Source of the DNA: Pseudomonas sp. S04
GTDB lineage: Bacteria > Pseudomonadota > Gammaproteobacteria > Pseudomonadales > Pseudomonadaceae
DNA length: 64,000 nt
Assembly (NCBI RefSeq): GCF_009834545.1
Contig: NZ_CP019427.1
Span: 2,672,001 to 2,736,000 of the forward strand
Reading direction: 5' to 3'
Shown here: one piece after another, positions 54,281-63,799 of the stretch
Layout of the letters: the number at the start of each line of letters is the position of its first letter
Numbering within the stretch: position 1 is the stretch's first letter
Made by a program: the position numbers and the translations under genes
Notes under the pieces: generated by a model
Told to the model about the DNA's origin: nothing
The model's input: the letters and a program-made list of their open reading frames with translations, nothing else
The model's database searches: none

Positions 54281-55357
54281 ATGGCAGATTTATACGAAAA
54301 CCCAATGGGCCTGATGGGCTTCGAGTTCATCGAATTCGCATCGCCAACCCCGAACACCCTTGAGCCGATCTTCGAGATCATGGGCTTCACCAAGGTCGCT
54401 ACCCACCGCTCCAAGAACGTGCACCTGTATCGCCAGGGCGCGATCAACCTGATCCTCAACAACGAACCCAACAGCGTCGCCTCGTACTTCGCCGCCGAAC
54501 ACGGTCCGTCCGTGTGTGGCATGGCGTTCCGCGTCAAGGATTCGCAACTGGCCTACAACCGGGCCCTGGAACTCGGCGCCCAGCCGATCCACATCGAGAC
54601 CGGCCCGATGGAGCTGAACCTGCCGGCCATCAAGGGCATCGGCGGCGCGCCGCTGTACCTGATCGACCGTTTTGGTGAAGGCAGCTCGATCTACGACATC
54701 GACTTCGTGTTCATCGAAGGTGTCGACCGCAACCCGGTCGGTGCCGGCCTGAAGATCATCGACCACCTGACTCACAACGTGTACCGCGGCCGCATGGCCT
54801 ACTGGGCGAACTTCTACGAGAAGCTGTTCAACTTCCGCGAGATCCGCTACTTCGACATCAAGGGCGAATACACCGGTCTGACCTCCAAGGCCATGACCGC
54901 TCCCGATGGCATGATCCGCATCCCGCTGAACGAAGAGTCCTCCAAGGGTGCCGGGCAGATCGAAGAGTTCCTGATGCAGTTCAACGGCGAAGGCATCCAG
55001 CACGTTGCTTTCCTGGCCGATGACCTGATCAAGACTTGGGATCACCTGAAAAGCATCGGCATGCGCTTCATGACTGCGCCGCCAGATACCTACTACGAAA
55101 TGCTCGAAGGCCGTCTGCCGAACCACGGCGAACCGGTCGGCGAGTTGCAGGCCCGCGGGATCCTGCTGGACGGTTCGTCCGAGGCCGGCGACAAGCGCCT
55201 GCTGTTGCAGATCTTCTCGGAAACCCTGATGGGCCCGGTGTTCTTCGAATTCATCCAGCGTAAAGGCGACGATGGTTTTGGTGAAGGCAACTTCAAGGCG
55301 CTGTTCGAGTCGATCGAACGTGACCAGGTGCGCCGTGGTGTTCTCTCCACGGACTAA
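54281..55357 (+). CDS. hpd: 4-hydroxyphenylpyruvate dioxygenase
   Basis: The 358-residue non-heme iron enzyme turns 4-hydroxyphenylpyruvate into homogentisate in tyrosine degradation and pyomelanin formation. The iron ligands known in P. fluorescens HPPD (His161, His240, Glu322) fall in [16 protein letters not shown] and [14 protein letters not shown] precedes the ATG. No homogentisate dioxygenase gene lies nearby. A REP palindrome follows and may end the transcript. Confidence 0.96.
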   Translation: MADLYENPMGLMGFEFIEFASPTPNTLEPIFEIMGFTKVATHRSKNVHLYRQGAINLILNNEPNSVASYFAAEHGPSVCGMAFRVKDSQLAYNRALELGAQPIHIETGPMELNLPAIKGIGGAPLYLIDRFGEGSSIYDIDFVFIEGVDRNPVGAGLKIIDHLTHNVYRGRMAYWANFYEKLFNFREIRYFDIKGEYTGLTSKAMTAPDGMIRIPLNEESSKGAGQIEEFLMQFNGEGIQHVAFLADDLIKTWDHLKSIGMRFMTAPPDTYYEMLEGRLPNHGEPVGELQARGILLDGSSEAGDKRLLLQIFSETLMGPVFFEFIQRKGDDGFGEGNFKALFESIERDQVRRGVLSTD

Positions 55358-55376
55358 GCCCTTACACCGATAAAAC

Positions 55377-55404
55377 TGTGGGAGCGAGCAAGCTCGCTCC
55401 CACA
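55377..55404. repeat. Single REP palindrome after hpd
   Basis: TGTGGGAGCGAGC and its exact inverse form a 13-bp stem around a 2-base centre, 20 bp past the hpd stop. It may stabilise the hpd transcript or end it together with ATTTGTTT. Confidence 0.75.
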
Positions 55405-55420
55405 TTTGTTTCAGGTGTGC

Positions 55421-56302
55421 TTAAGGCCTGCGTTGGCGCACCAGGTGCTTGAAGCCCTCGAACACCAGGACCAGCACCGCCAGCCAGATCGGGATGTAGG
55501 TCAGCCATTCCCCCGCCTTGATGCTTTCTCCCAGCAGCAGTGCCACCCCCAGCAACAGCACCGGCTCGACATAGCTGAGCAGCCCGAACAGGCTGAACGG
55601 CAGCAGGCGGCTGGCGATGATGTAGACCACCAGGGCCGAGGCACTGATGATCCCGAGCACGGGAATCAGCAGCGTTAGCCAAGGGTACTGGTCGAACACG
55701 CCGAAGCCTTGTGCGCCGTTGTGCACGAACCAGTACGCCACTGGCAGCAGCAGCGCCATGTCCAGCCACAGGCCGCCGAGGTTGTCAGCCGCCAGGCGTC
55801 GGCGCAACACGAAGTAAGTCGGGTAACCGATGGCCACCAGCATGGTCGCCCAGGAAAAGCTGCCCACCTGGTACAACTCATTGAGCACGCCCAGGGTCGC
55901 CAGGCTCGCGGCAATTTTCTGCAGGTACGACAGGCGCTCGCCGTAGACGATGCGGCCGGTCAGCACCATGGTCAGTGGCAGCAGGAAATACCCCAGGGAC
56001 ACATCCAGGCTATGGCCGTTCAACGGTGCCCACATGAATAGCCACAGTTGGACGCCCAGCAGGGCAGAGGACACCAGCAAGCCACCGAGCAGCAGCGGTT
56101 TGGCTGCCAGCCGCCGCAGGATCTCCACGACCCGCTGCCACTCACCGGATACCAGCATGAACACCGTCATGCACGGCACCGTCAGCAGCATGCGCCAGCC
56201 GAAAATTTCCACACCGTCGAGCGGCGATAGCAGTGAGGTGTAGAAATACATGACGGCAAACAGCACCGAGGCCGACACCGATAGAGCAATTCCTTTAGAC
56301 AA
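55421..56302 (-). CDS. EamA family transporter, RarD-like
   Basis: The 293-residue inner-membrane protein has about ten helices and RarD-type stretches (LFAVMYFYTSLLSPLDGVEIFGWRM in part, and LGYFLLPLTMVLTGRIVYGERL). RarD proteins were linked to chloramphenicol tolerance and probably export metabolites. It is convergent with hpd and separated by a REP. Confidence 0.85.
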   Translation of the reverse strand: MSKGIALSVSASVLFAVMYFYTSLLSPLDGVEIFGWRMLLTVPCMTVFMLVSGEWQRVVEILRRLAAKPLLLGGLLVSSALLGVQLWLFMWAPLNGHSLDVSLGYFLLPLTMVLTGRIVYGERLSYLQKIAASLATLGVLNELYQVGSFSWATMLVAIGYPTYFVLRRRLAADNLGGLWLDMALLLPVAYWFVHNGAQGFGVFDQYPWLTLLIPVLGIISASALVVYIIASRLLPFSLFGLLSYVEPVLLLGVALLLGESIKAGEWLTYIPIWLAVLVLVFEGFKHLVRQRRP

Positions 56303-56377
56303 GCTGTCCTCGCGACACTGAACATAAACAGAGGGGAAGGATACGTGGTTTGAGCGACGAATATCGTTGCAATGGCC

Positions 56378-57391
56378 TCAGCTACTCAGTGCCTTGCGCC
56401 CCGAGACAAAATGGCTCACATCATTGAACCCCGGTGTCGAGGCATGCCCTGGGGTCACCAGTGAATCGATGAAGGCTTCGTCCTCGGCGCTGATCTTCAC
56501 GTCCTGGGCCTTGGTGTAGGCGTCCCACTGTTCTTCGGTGCGTGGGCCGACGATGGCCGAGGTCACCGCGGCGTTGTTCAGGACCCAGGCAATGGCGAAC
56601 TCGACCATGCCGACGCCACGTTGCTCGGTGTAGGCCTGGATCTGCTGGGCGATGCGCAGCGACTCGACCCGCCATTCGGTCTCCAGGATACGTTTGTCCT
56701 GGCGGCCGGCGCGGCTGTTGGCGTCGGGGCGAATGTCGGGGGCGTACTTGCCGCTGAGCACGCCACGAGCCAGCGGGCTGTAGGGCACGACCCCAAGGCC
56801 GTAGGCGTTGGCGGCGGTGATCTGTTCGGTTTCGGCCTGGCGGTTGACGATGTTGTACAGCGGCTGGCTGATCACCGGCCGGTCGACGCCCAGTTGCTCG
56901 GCCACGCGAATCACCTCGGCGATGCGCCAGCCACGATAATTGGACAGACCCCAATAGCGGATCTTGCCCTGGCGAATCAGGTCGCCAATGGCCGACACCG
57001 TGACGTGCAGCGGGGTGTTGTGGTCTTCGCGGTGCAGGTAATAGATGTCCAGGTAGTCGGTGTCCAGGCGGGTCAGGCTGGCATCGATCCCGTTGAAAAT
57101 GTGCTTGCGGCTCAGGCCGCTGCGATTCGGCAGGCCGTCCACCGGGCCAAAGCCGACCTTGGACGCCACCACCCACTCATGCCGGTTGCCGGCAATCGCC
57201 TCACCGACGATTTCCTCGGAGCGACCATTGGTGTAGACGTCGGCGGTGTCGATGAAATTGATGCCTTGATCCCAGGCTTTGTCGATGATTCGCAGCGAGT
57301 CTTCGGTGCTGGTCTGCTCGCCAAACATCATGGTGCCCAGGGTCAGCGTAGACACTTGCAGTCCGGAATGGCCCAGTGTGCGGTAGCTCAT
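56378..57391 (-). CDS. Aldo/keto reductase
   Basis: The 337-residue NADPH-dependent TIM-barrel oxidoreductase has the catalytic set Asp/Tyr in FIDTADVYTNG, Lys in VVASKVGFG and His in IYYLHREDHN, plus a late cofactor loop. It would reduce aldehydes or ketones. It resembles the YajO/general stress protein 69 group. AAGGAA precedes the ATG. Substrate unknown. Confidence 0.9.
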   Translation of the reverse strand: MSYRTLGHSGLQVSTLTLGTMMFGEQTSTEDSLRIIDKAWDQGINFIDTADVYTNGRSEEIVGEAIAGNRHEWVVASKVGFGPVDGLPNRSGLSRKHIFNGIDASLTRLDTDYLDIYYLHREDHNTPLHVTVSAIGDLIRQGKIRYWGLSNYRGWRIAEVIRVAEQLGVDRPVISQPLYNIVNRQAETEQITAANAYGLGVVPYSPLARGVLSGKYAPDIRPDANSRAGRQDKRILETEWRVESLRIAQQIQAYTEQRGVGMVEFAIAWVLNNAAVTSAIVGPRTEEQWDAYTKAQDVKISAEDEAFIDSLVTPGHASTPGFNDVSHFVSGRKALSS

Positions 57392-57468
57392 GACGAATTC
57401 CTTTTACCGGTGGGAAAGGCTCAATCAAATACCAGAAGGGCGATGTGGGCAACCGCAATTATCCAATG

Positions 57469-57497
57469 GTGGGTGCGGGCAACCCGCTCCCACCGTG
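57469..57497. repeat. Degenerate REP palindrome
   Basis: GGTGGGTGCGGG and CCCGCTCCCACC surround a short CAA loop between the aldo/keto reductase and MFS genes. This is a lone, imperfect copy of the common REP type. Confidence 0.55.
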
Positions 57498-57504
57498 GAC
57501 GGGG

Positions 57505-58815
57505 TCAGACGCGCAGGGTGCGGGTCATGCGTAACGCCAGCAGGCTACCGCCGACAATCACCGCGGCCAGCACATACAGCGCGGCATCGGTGGAGCCACT
57601 GGTGTCCTTGACCCAGCCCACCAGGTACGGGCTGAGGAAGCCGGCCATCTGCCCCATGGAGTTGATCAGCGCCAGACCACCGGCGGCGGCACCGGCGCTG
57701 AGCATGGCGGTTGGCACGGGCCAGAACATTGGCAGGCCGGTGAGGGCGCCCATGGTGGCGATGGTCAGGCCGAGAATCGCGATGGCCGGGTGAGCGGCAA
57801 AGTTGACCGCGATCAGCAAGCCCAGCGCGCCCATCAGCATCGGCACCACCAAGTGCCAGCGGCGCTCCTTGTGCAGGTCCGCCGAGCGTCCGACCAGCAG
57901 CATGAACACCGCCGCCAGCAGGTAGGGAATCGCACTGAGCCAACCGATCACCAGGTTGTCGCTGAAACCGAGGTTCTTGATGATCGACGGCAGCCAGAAG
58001 TTGATCGCGTAAACGCCGCTCTGGATGCAGAAGTAGATCAGGCCGAACGCCCAGATCGCCGGATTCTTGAACACGGCCAGCAGCGAGTCGGTGGCCGTCT
58101 TCGGCTTGTTGGCGCGGTCGATTGCCTGGTCCGCCTCAAGCACCGCACGCTCGTGCGGCTTGAGCCATTTGGCGCTGGCGAAGTCGTCACTGAGCAGAAA
58201 GTACGCCAGTGCACCGAGGATTACCGTCGGAATGCCCTGCAGCAGGAACATCCACTGCCAGCCGGCGAGGCCACCTTGGCCCGCGGCGAAGTGGTTGAGG
58301 ATCCAGCCGGAGAACGGGCTGCCGAGCAGACCCGAGACCGGGATCGCCGACATGAACAGCGCCATGATGCGGCCACGACGGAAGGTCGGGAACCACTGCG
58401 AGAGGTACAGCACCACGCCCGGGAAGAACCCGGCTTCGGCGGCGCCGGTGAACAGGCGCAGGGTATAAAACTCGGTGGGCGTGGTGACGAACAGCAGGCA
58501 GGTGGACAACGTGCCCCAGGTGATCATCATCAGCGCAATCCAGCGCCGTGGGCCGAAGCGGGTCAGCGCCAGGTTGCTCGGTACGCCGCACAGCACGTAA
58601 CCGATGAAAAAAATCCCGGCCCCAAGGCCGTACACGGTTTCGCTGAATTTCAGCGCATCGAGCATCTGCAACTTGGCGAAGCCAACGTTGACCCGGTCCA
58701 GGTAGTTGAACAGGTAGCAAATGAAGATGAAGGGGATCAGGCGCAGGGTAATGCGCTTGTAGACGGCGTTTTTATCGTCATCGGTGGCCAGGGTGGCAGC
58801 GGCGCTCTGTGACAT
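57505..58815 (-). CDS. MFS transporter, anion:cation symporter (ACS) type
   Basis: The 436-residue protein has twelve helices and ACS family segments: FICYLFNYLDRVNVGFAKL in helix 1 and GAAEAGFFPGVVLYLSQWFP in the middle. ACS members import sugar acids, glucarate, galactarate or tartrate. It is divergent from a CdaR-type regulator followed by glycerate kinase, so D-glycerate or a sugar diacid is a likely substrate. The start at MSQSAAATL is used; an upstream extension is unlikely. Confidence 0.87.
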   Translation of the reverse strand: MSQSAAATLATDDDKNAVYKRITLRLIPFIFICYLFNYLDRVNVGFAKLQMLDALKFSETVYGLGAGIFFIGYVLCGVPSNLALTRFGPRRWIALMMITWGTLSTCLLFVTTPTEFYTLRLFTGAAEAGFFPGVVLYLSQWFPTFRRGRIMALFMSAIPVSGLLGSPFSGWILNHFAAGQGGLAGWQWMFLLQGIPTVILGALAYFLLSDDFASAKWLKPHERAVLEADQAIDRANKPKTATDSLLAVFKNPAIWAFGLIYFCIQSGVYAINFWLPSIIKNLGFSDNLVIGWLSAIPYLLAAVFMLLVGRSADLHKERRWHLVVPMLMGALGLLIAVNFAAHPAIAILGLTIATMGALTGLPMFWPVPTAMLSAGAAAGGLALINSMGQMAGFLSPYLVGWVKDTSGSTDAALYVLAAVIVGGSLLALRMTRTLRV

Positions 58816-58981
58816 GGCGGGTCTCTCTTTATTATGATTTTTTGCGGTGCGAGGGTAACGTGACCGCATGCAGAGTCTCGGTCACCCATTGGCGGATGTC
58901 TTTGTGCCTGAGCACAGCGATTACGCCAAGCGCCTGTGCGGGTGAACAACCAAAGCCCTAGCTTTTCCAGGAATACCCCTC

Positions 58982-60103
58982 ATGTTCGAACTTGATCACG
59001 ACCTGGCCCAGGATATCGTCGACCGGGCGATGGCCATTCTGCCCTACAACGTCAACGTCATGGACAGCCAGGGGCTGATCCTGGGCAGTGGCGAGCCGGA
59101 GCGGGTCAACACCCGGCATGAAGGCGCGCAGTTGGTGCTGGCCAATGGTCGGGTAGTGGAAATCGACGCCCAGACGGCAGTGCACCTCAAGGGCGTGCAG
59201 CCGGGGATCAACCTGCCGTTGCTCCTCGATCAGCGCCTGATCGGCGTACTCGGCATCACCGGTGAACCCGAGCAACTGCGCACCTACGCCGAGTTGGTGC
59301 GCATGACCGCCGAAATGCTGGTGGCCCAGCGCAACCAGCAGGCCGAGCAGCAATGGCGCCGCCAGCGCTGCGATGATCTGTTGGCGCTATTGCTCAGTGA
59401 GGCGGGGGACTCGCCGCGGTTGATCGACGAAGCCCAGCAAATGGGCCTCAAGCCGCAATTGGCACGTACCCCCTATTTGTTTGAATTGGGCCTGGAACAC
59501 GGCAACGGCCAGACCGTCGAAGCCTTGAGTGCCTGGCTGAGTTCGCGCTACCCCGATAGCTGGTGCGTCAGTTCGGCCAAGTCCTCGTTGCTGTGGTGCC
59601 GCCCGACCACTCATACGGTGGAGAACGAGCGCTTGTTGGAAAAACTCGATGGCCTGGGCTGGAACATCCTGCGCATTGCGGTCGGTGGCCAGGCCGACGG
59701 TCTGCAGGGCTTGCGCCGCTGCTATCGGCGGGTTGGCGACTTGCTGGCCTACGGTCGCGATGTATTGCCGCACAGTCGTTTGTTGACCCTCAACCGCTAC
59801 CGCCTGCCGGTGATGCTCTGGCGCCATCGCAACGATGATGCGCTGGATGAGCTACTCAGCCCCTTGCGCAAGGTCATCGCCAAGGATAGCAACGGGCAGT
59901 TGCTGGCGACCTTGCGCAGTTGGTGCGAGCACGATGGCCAAAGCCAGGCCTGTGCCGATGCCCTGGGGATCCACCGCAACAGCCTGCGCTATCGCATGGA
60001 GCGGGTGGCCGAACTCAGCGGAGTCGATCCGCTGCGGCTGGATGGCATGTTGGCGCTGTACCTCGGTGTGCAGCTGTTGCCCCAACCCTGCGCAGACGTG
60101 TAG
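58982..60103 (+). CDS. cdaR: CdaR family sugar diacid regulator
   Basis: The 373-residue regulator has an N-terminal sugar diacid recognition domain (FELDHDLAQDIVDRAM...GLILGSGEPERVNTRHEGA, about 1-130) and a C-terminal PucR-type helix-turn-helix (DALGIHRNSLRYRMERVAELSG, quoted in part). CdaR/SdaR proteins activate glucarate, galactarate and glycerate genes in response to glycerate or diacids. It precedes glycerate kinase by 124 bp and diverges from the ACS permease. Confidence 0.9.
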   Translation: MFELDHDLAQDIVDRAMAILPYNVNVMDSQGLILGSGEPERVNTRHEGAQLVLANGRVVEIDAQTAVHLKGVQPGINLPLLLDQRLIGVLGITGEPEQLRTYAELVRMTAEMLVAQRNQQAEQQWRRQRCDDLLALLLSEAGDSPRLIDEAQQMGLKPQLARTPYLFELGLEHGNGQTVEALSAWLSSRYPDSWCVSSAKSSLLWCRPTTHTVENERLLEKLDGLGWNILRIAVGGQADGLQGLRRCYRRVGDLLAYGRDVLPHSRLLTLNRYRLPVMLWRHRNDDALDELLSPLRKVIAKDSNGQLLATLRSWCEHDGQSQACADALGIHRNSLRYRMERVAELSGVDPLRLDGMLALYLGVQLLPQPCADV

Positions 60104-60227
60104 GAGCAGGGCTTGAGTTGGGTTTTGTAGAAATGAACAATAAACCCCCTCCACCCTTGTGCAGCGGACTGGCGTCATCGTCTGGGGCAACTGGCAGCAT
60201 GCTCTGCATAACAACCGGAGAAATCAC

Positions 60228-61370
60228 ATGAAGATCGTCATCGCCCCCGACTCGTTCAAGGACAGCCTGAGTGCTATTGGGGTGGCGGATGCCATTGCCC
60301 AGGGGCTGGCCGAGGTCTGGCCGGATGCACAGTTGGTCAAATGTCCGATGGCCGACGGCGGTGAAGGCACGGTCGAGGCGATTCTCGCGGCCTGCGCTGG
60401 CGAGTTGCGCAGTACCCGGGTGCAAGGGCCATTGGGCGAACCGGTCGAGGCCCGTTGGGGCTGGTTGCCCGACAGCCACACTGCAATCATCGAGATGGCC
60501 GAAGCCAGCGGTCTGCAATTGGTTCCGCTGGAGCAGCGTGATGCGTGCATCAGCAGCACCTTTGGCACCGGCGAGTTGATTCGTGCGGCGCTGGATGCGG
60601 GTGCCCGACGTATCATCCTGGCCATTGGCGGCAGTGCCACCAATGACGGTGGAGCGGGCGCGATGCAGGCGTTGGGCGTGCGCTTGAACGATGCCCAGGG
60701 GCAAGCGATCCGTCACGGTGGCCTGGCGCTCGAAGACCTGGCCCGTATTGAACTCAAGGGCATCGACTCGCGCCTGGCCGAGGTCCGTTTCGAGATCGCC
60801 GCCGACGTCGACAATCCACTCTGCGGCCCCCATGGCGCCTCAGCGATTTTCGGCCCACAGAAAGGTGCTTCGCCTGAGCAGGTGCACCAACTCGATCTTG
60901 CCCTGGGGCACTTTGCCGATCGTTGCGCGCGCGTGCTAGGCAAGGACCTGCGTGACGAACCCGGCAGCGGTGCGGCGGGGGGCCTGGGGTTTGCAGCCAA
61001 GGCGTTTTTGAACGCGCAATTTCGTCCTGGCGTGGAAGTCGTGGCTGAACTGGTCGGGTTGGCGGACGCCGTGCGGGGAGCCGATCTGGTGATCACCGGC
61101 GAAGGTTGCTTTGATGCGCAGACGCTAAGGGGCAAGACCCCTTTCGGGGTGGCGCGTATCGCCCGCCAAAACCGTGTACCGGTGATCGTGATCGCCGGCA
61201 CCCTGGGCGAGGGTTACGAGCAGATGTATGAACAGGGGGTCGATGCCGCCTTTGCGTTACCTTCCGGGCCAACAAGCCTGGCTCGGGCGTGTGCCAATGC
61301 CGCGCAACTATTGCGTGAGCGGGCACGGGATATTGCCCGGGTCTGGCGGTTGGCGTTGCGCCAGGCATGA
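60228..61370 (+). CDS. Glycerate kinase, type 1 (GarK/GlxK family)
   Basis: The 380-residue enzyme phosphorylates D-glycerate to 2-phosphoglycerate. The family start KIVIAPDSFKDSLSA, MADGGEGTVEAI and the GEGCFDAQTLRGKTPFGVA segment are visible. CGGAGA precedes the ATG; a frame continuing upstream is not coding. It completes a glycerate-use module with the CdaR-type regulator and the permease. The garK and glxK alternatives cannot be separated. Confidence 0.92.
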   Translation: MKIVIAPDSFKDSLSAIGVADAIAQGLAEVWPDAQLVKCPMADGGEGTVEAILAACAGELRSTRVQGPLGEPVEARWGWLPDSHTAIIEMAEASGLQLVPLEQRDACISSTFGTGELIRAALDAGARRIILAIGGSATNDGGAGAMQALGVRLNDAQGQAIRHGGLALEDLARIELKGIDSRLAEVRFEIAADVDNPLCGPHGASAIFGPQKGASPEQVHQLDLALGHFADRCARVLGKDLRDEPGSGAAGGLGFAAKAFLNAQFRPGVEVVAELVGLADAVRGADLVITGEGCFDAQTLRGKTPFGVARIARQNRVPVIVIAGTLGEGYEQMYEQGVDAAFALPSGPTSLARACANAAQLLRERARDIARVWRLALRQA

Positions 61371-61568
61371 CCCTCCACACAGCGGGTACCTGTCAACTCT
61401 GACAGCTATCGGCAGATAAAAAACTAGTGCCTAATTTGCTCCGGGTCGCTCAGGTCCGGCAGAACGATAAGGCGTAGTGTGCAGTGCTTTCGAAGTTCGA
61501 ACTGCCAGACAGGTTTCATCGCCTTGGCTCAGGTCACGGTTGACTATGAACAGTACTGGAGAAAGCAC

Positions 61569-63566
61569 ATGGCACGTTCAGACAAGCAGCTAAATGCCGA
61601 GCAGGTGCGCTGGGCCAATCGCGAACGGTTGGCCCAGCGTGATGCCCCAACCGCGGGGCCGCTCGACCCCCTTACCGTGAACGGCTTGATGCCGGGAGAT
61701 ACTGAGGGACTGCGACCGGCGGTGAGCAATGACCAGCCGCTGGTGGTGAATATTCCGGCTTGGGATAATCTTGTGCCGATCCCCAACGAGGCTGACACGG
61801 TTCGTATTGAAATGGCCAGGGTTGGCAGCGGCGTCTGGGAAGTGCTCAAGGAGCAACCGTTTCCCTACCCGCAAAACCGTCCGGATTTCCCCAAGGCGGT
61901 CACGCTCGATGTGTTCGATAAGGAGATTGAAGGTAAATTCAATCTCCGATGGAGGTTGAAAATCTGGAGTGCTCCGGGGTTCGTCGAAGAGTCAACCACC
62001 GCACCACTGAGAATTGACCGCACGCCTCCGTATGATCTGCTCAACCCACCGGAGTTCATACTCGCTACCAATGAAATCAACGATGTCTACCTGGCTGCCA
62101 ACGGCAACCAAGTAATCGTCGAGTTACCCGCCTATGCGGATTATGAGCCGGGCGACACGATTTCCTACGGCTGGCAAAAAGTCGAACCGATCAACCCGGA
62201 TGACATCGTGCCGATTACTCCGGTTCCGGTCACTATTCCTGCGAATCGCCTGTTCGAAATTCCCTTGCCGTGGATTCAGGACGCTGGCGATGGCCCGGTC
62301 TTCTGTGCCTACCGCTTGTTCGACAAGGCCGGCAACCCGGGCCGGTTGTCCCGGATGCGCCTGCGTAACGTTGCGCTCGGAGCGCTACCCATTGCTCCTC
62401 TGGATCCTCCCAGCGTACCGCTGGCAGACGACGACGGTTTGATCGATCAACTCGACGCCGCCACTCGAGAGGTCACCGTGGTGATTCCTGCAGTGACCAA
62501 CGGTAAGAGCTCCGACAAAATTCATCTCATCTGGGGGACTCAGGAACTCGAGCCCCATCCTCTCGTGCCGCGTGCGCAAACGTTGGTCAAGGTTCCGCTG
62601 GCGGTGTTGCTGGCTCAATACACCCAGACTACAGGCGAGCAAACCACCCCGGTCAGGTATGAGGTTCGCCGGGGGTTGAGGCCGTTCGACGCACCAGGCA
62701 TTACCGTCCAGGTGGATTTTTCCAGGATCGGCCCCGTTAACCCAGATTGGCCGGACATTACCAACCCCAACCTGCACGAAGTTGAGGTGTGGGGTGACCA
62801 ATCGGGCCTTAAGGACGAACTGAATCTGTCGGATGCGACATATGACGCCGAGGCCAGGTTTGCGTTGTACGACTCGCCGACCGCCGGTGATGAAATCCAC
62901 TTGATGTGGGACAACTTGCCTGTGTTACCCGTACACGTCATCACAACTGAGGTTGCGGGTCAGGCGATGGTCCTCCCAATCCCGTGGAGTGTGATTGATC
63001 AACGCAGTAACAGTACGGCTCCTGGGTTGCCAGTGTTTTACTGGCTGCGTCGTGCTGGCTATATCAACGCCGAGCATTCCAAGCCCAAGCCGGTCAAGGT
63101 GGAAGTCCATACCATTGTCCCGGATGTCGTGGAATTTCCCGGGAACGCCGGTGGTTTCATGTTCTGTCACTTGTTGGACTGGGATCCGGTGGAGGGCCTC
63201 GGGATCAAGGTGCACATTCCGGCCAACGCCCGCTACTTGAAGTTAGGGGTGGTAGTCACCGTCAAGTGGCAGGGGCATAAAGGCTACGATCCTTCGGGTC
63301 CGCTCCCTGCCGACCCCATTGCGGGCACTGATTTGCAACATACCTTCCCACCCCTGACTGCGGCGCAAGTGGTTAACGGTCTTGACTGGATCGTGCGGCC
63401 GTATGCGACAAAAATCCTGCCCTTGTACGGCGGCGAGTCGGACCAGATTGGTCGGGGCATCGTCAGCTATACGGTTAGCGGCGTGACGCCACCTTCGCCG
63501 GACGCCACGCTGAATGTCGCGTTGGGCACGGGTACAGGCACCTGCCCGATACCCCCAAGACCGTAA
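61569..63566 (+). CDS. Uncharacterised 665-residue repeat-domain protein
   Basis: I do not recognise this protein. It has no signal peptide or membrane helix. After a polar N-terminus (1-55) it consists of about five beta-rich modules of 110-130 residues, each holding a 'DxIxLxW' strand (TISYGWQ, KIHLIWG, EIHLMWD, VVTVKWQ), a 'IPxPW' strand (EIPLPWI, VLPIPWS) and a 'VxYxLxRxG' strand (CAYRLFDKAG, RYEVRRG, FYWLRRAG). The modules look like Ig-like or fibronectin-like sandwiches. GGAGA precedes MARSDKQ. GC looks lower than in flanking genes. It precedes a secreted, probably autotransporter, gene. Confidence 0.72.
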   Translation: MARSDKQLNAEQVRWANRERLAQRDAPTAGPLDPLTVNGLMPGDTEGLRPAVSNDQPLVVNIPAWDNLVPIPNEADTVRIEMARVGSGVWEVLKEQPFPYPQNRPDFPKAVTLDVFDKEIEGKFNLRWRLKIWSAPGFVEESTTAPLRIDRTPPYDLLNPPEFILATNEINDVYLAANGNQVIVELPAYADYEPGDTISYGWQKVEPINPDDIVPITPVPVTIPANRLFEIPLPWIQDAGDGPVFCAYRLFDKAGNPGRLSRMRLRNVALGALPIAPLDPPSVPLADDDGLIDQLDAATREVTVVIPAVTNGKSSDKIHLIWGTQELEPHPLVPRAQTLVKVPLAVLLAQYTQTTGEQTTPVRYEVRRGLRPFDAPGITVQVDFSRIGPVNPDWPDITNPNLHEVEVWGDQSGLKDELNLSDATYDAEARFALYDSPTAGDEIHLMWDNLPVLPVHVITTEVAGQAMVLPIPWSVIDQRSNSTAPGLPVFYWLRRAGYINAEHSKPKPVKVEVHTIVPDVVEFPGNAGGFMFCHLLDWDPVEGLGIKVHIPANARYLKLGVVVTVKWQGHKGYDPSGPLPADPIAGTDLQHTFPPLTAAQVVNGLDWIVRPYATKILPLYGGESDQIGRGIVSYTVSGVTPPSPDATLNVALGTGTGTCPIPPRP

Positions 63567-63597
63567 TGGGGTAGATGAGTCGTTATGTCGATGCAAG

Positions 63598-63619
63598 AGG
63601 GGCGTGCAGCCCCTTTTTT
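63598..63619 (+). terminator. Intrinsic terminator after the repeat-domain gene
   Basis: AGGGGC (63598-63603), loop GTGCA, GCCCCT (63609-63614), then six T, 31 bp past the stop codon. Confidence 0.85.
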
Positions 63620-63799
63620 GCACCTGAACGGCTGGATGTCTGGTTCTGTGGATGATTCCGTTCCATTGCAGGATTAGTCCTACATTCGGTGGGGCTGTAT
63701 CTCGATATTGTTCGCCGCCTTTGTAAGTACAAGCCGAGTTCGTCGTGAGAAGCAATGAACTCGTTCTACTGGCGACTCTAATTTCGTGGTGATCCTTTC

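Noticed and set aside
56621..57793. A 390-codon frame antisense to the aldo/keto reductase and MFS genes
   Set aside because: It spans two real genes on the other strand and is low-complexity.
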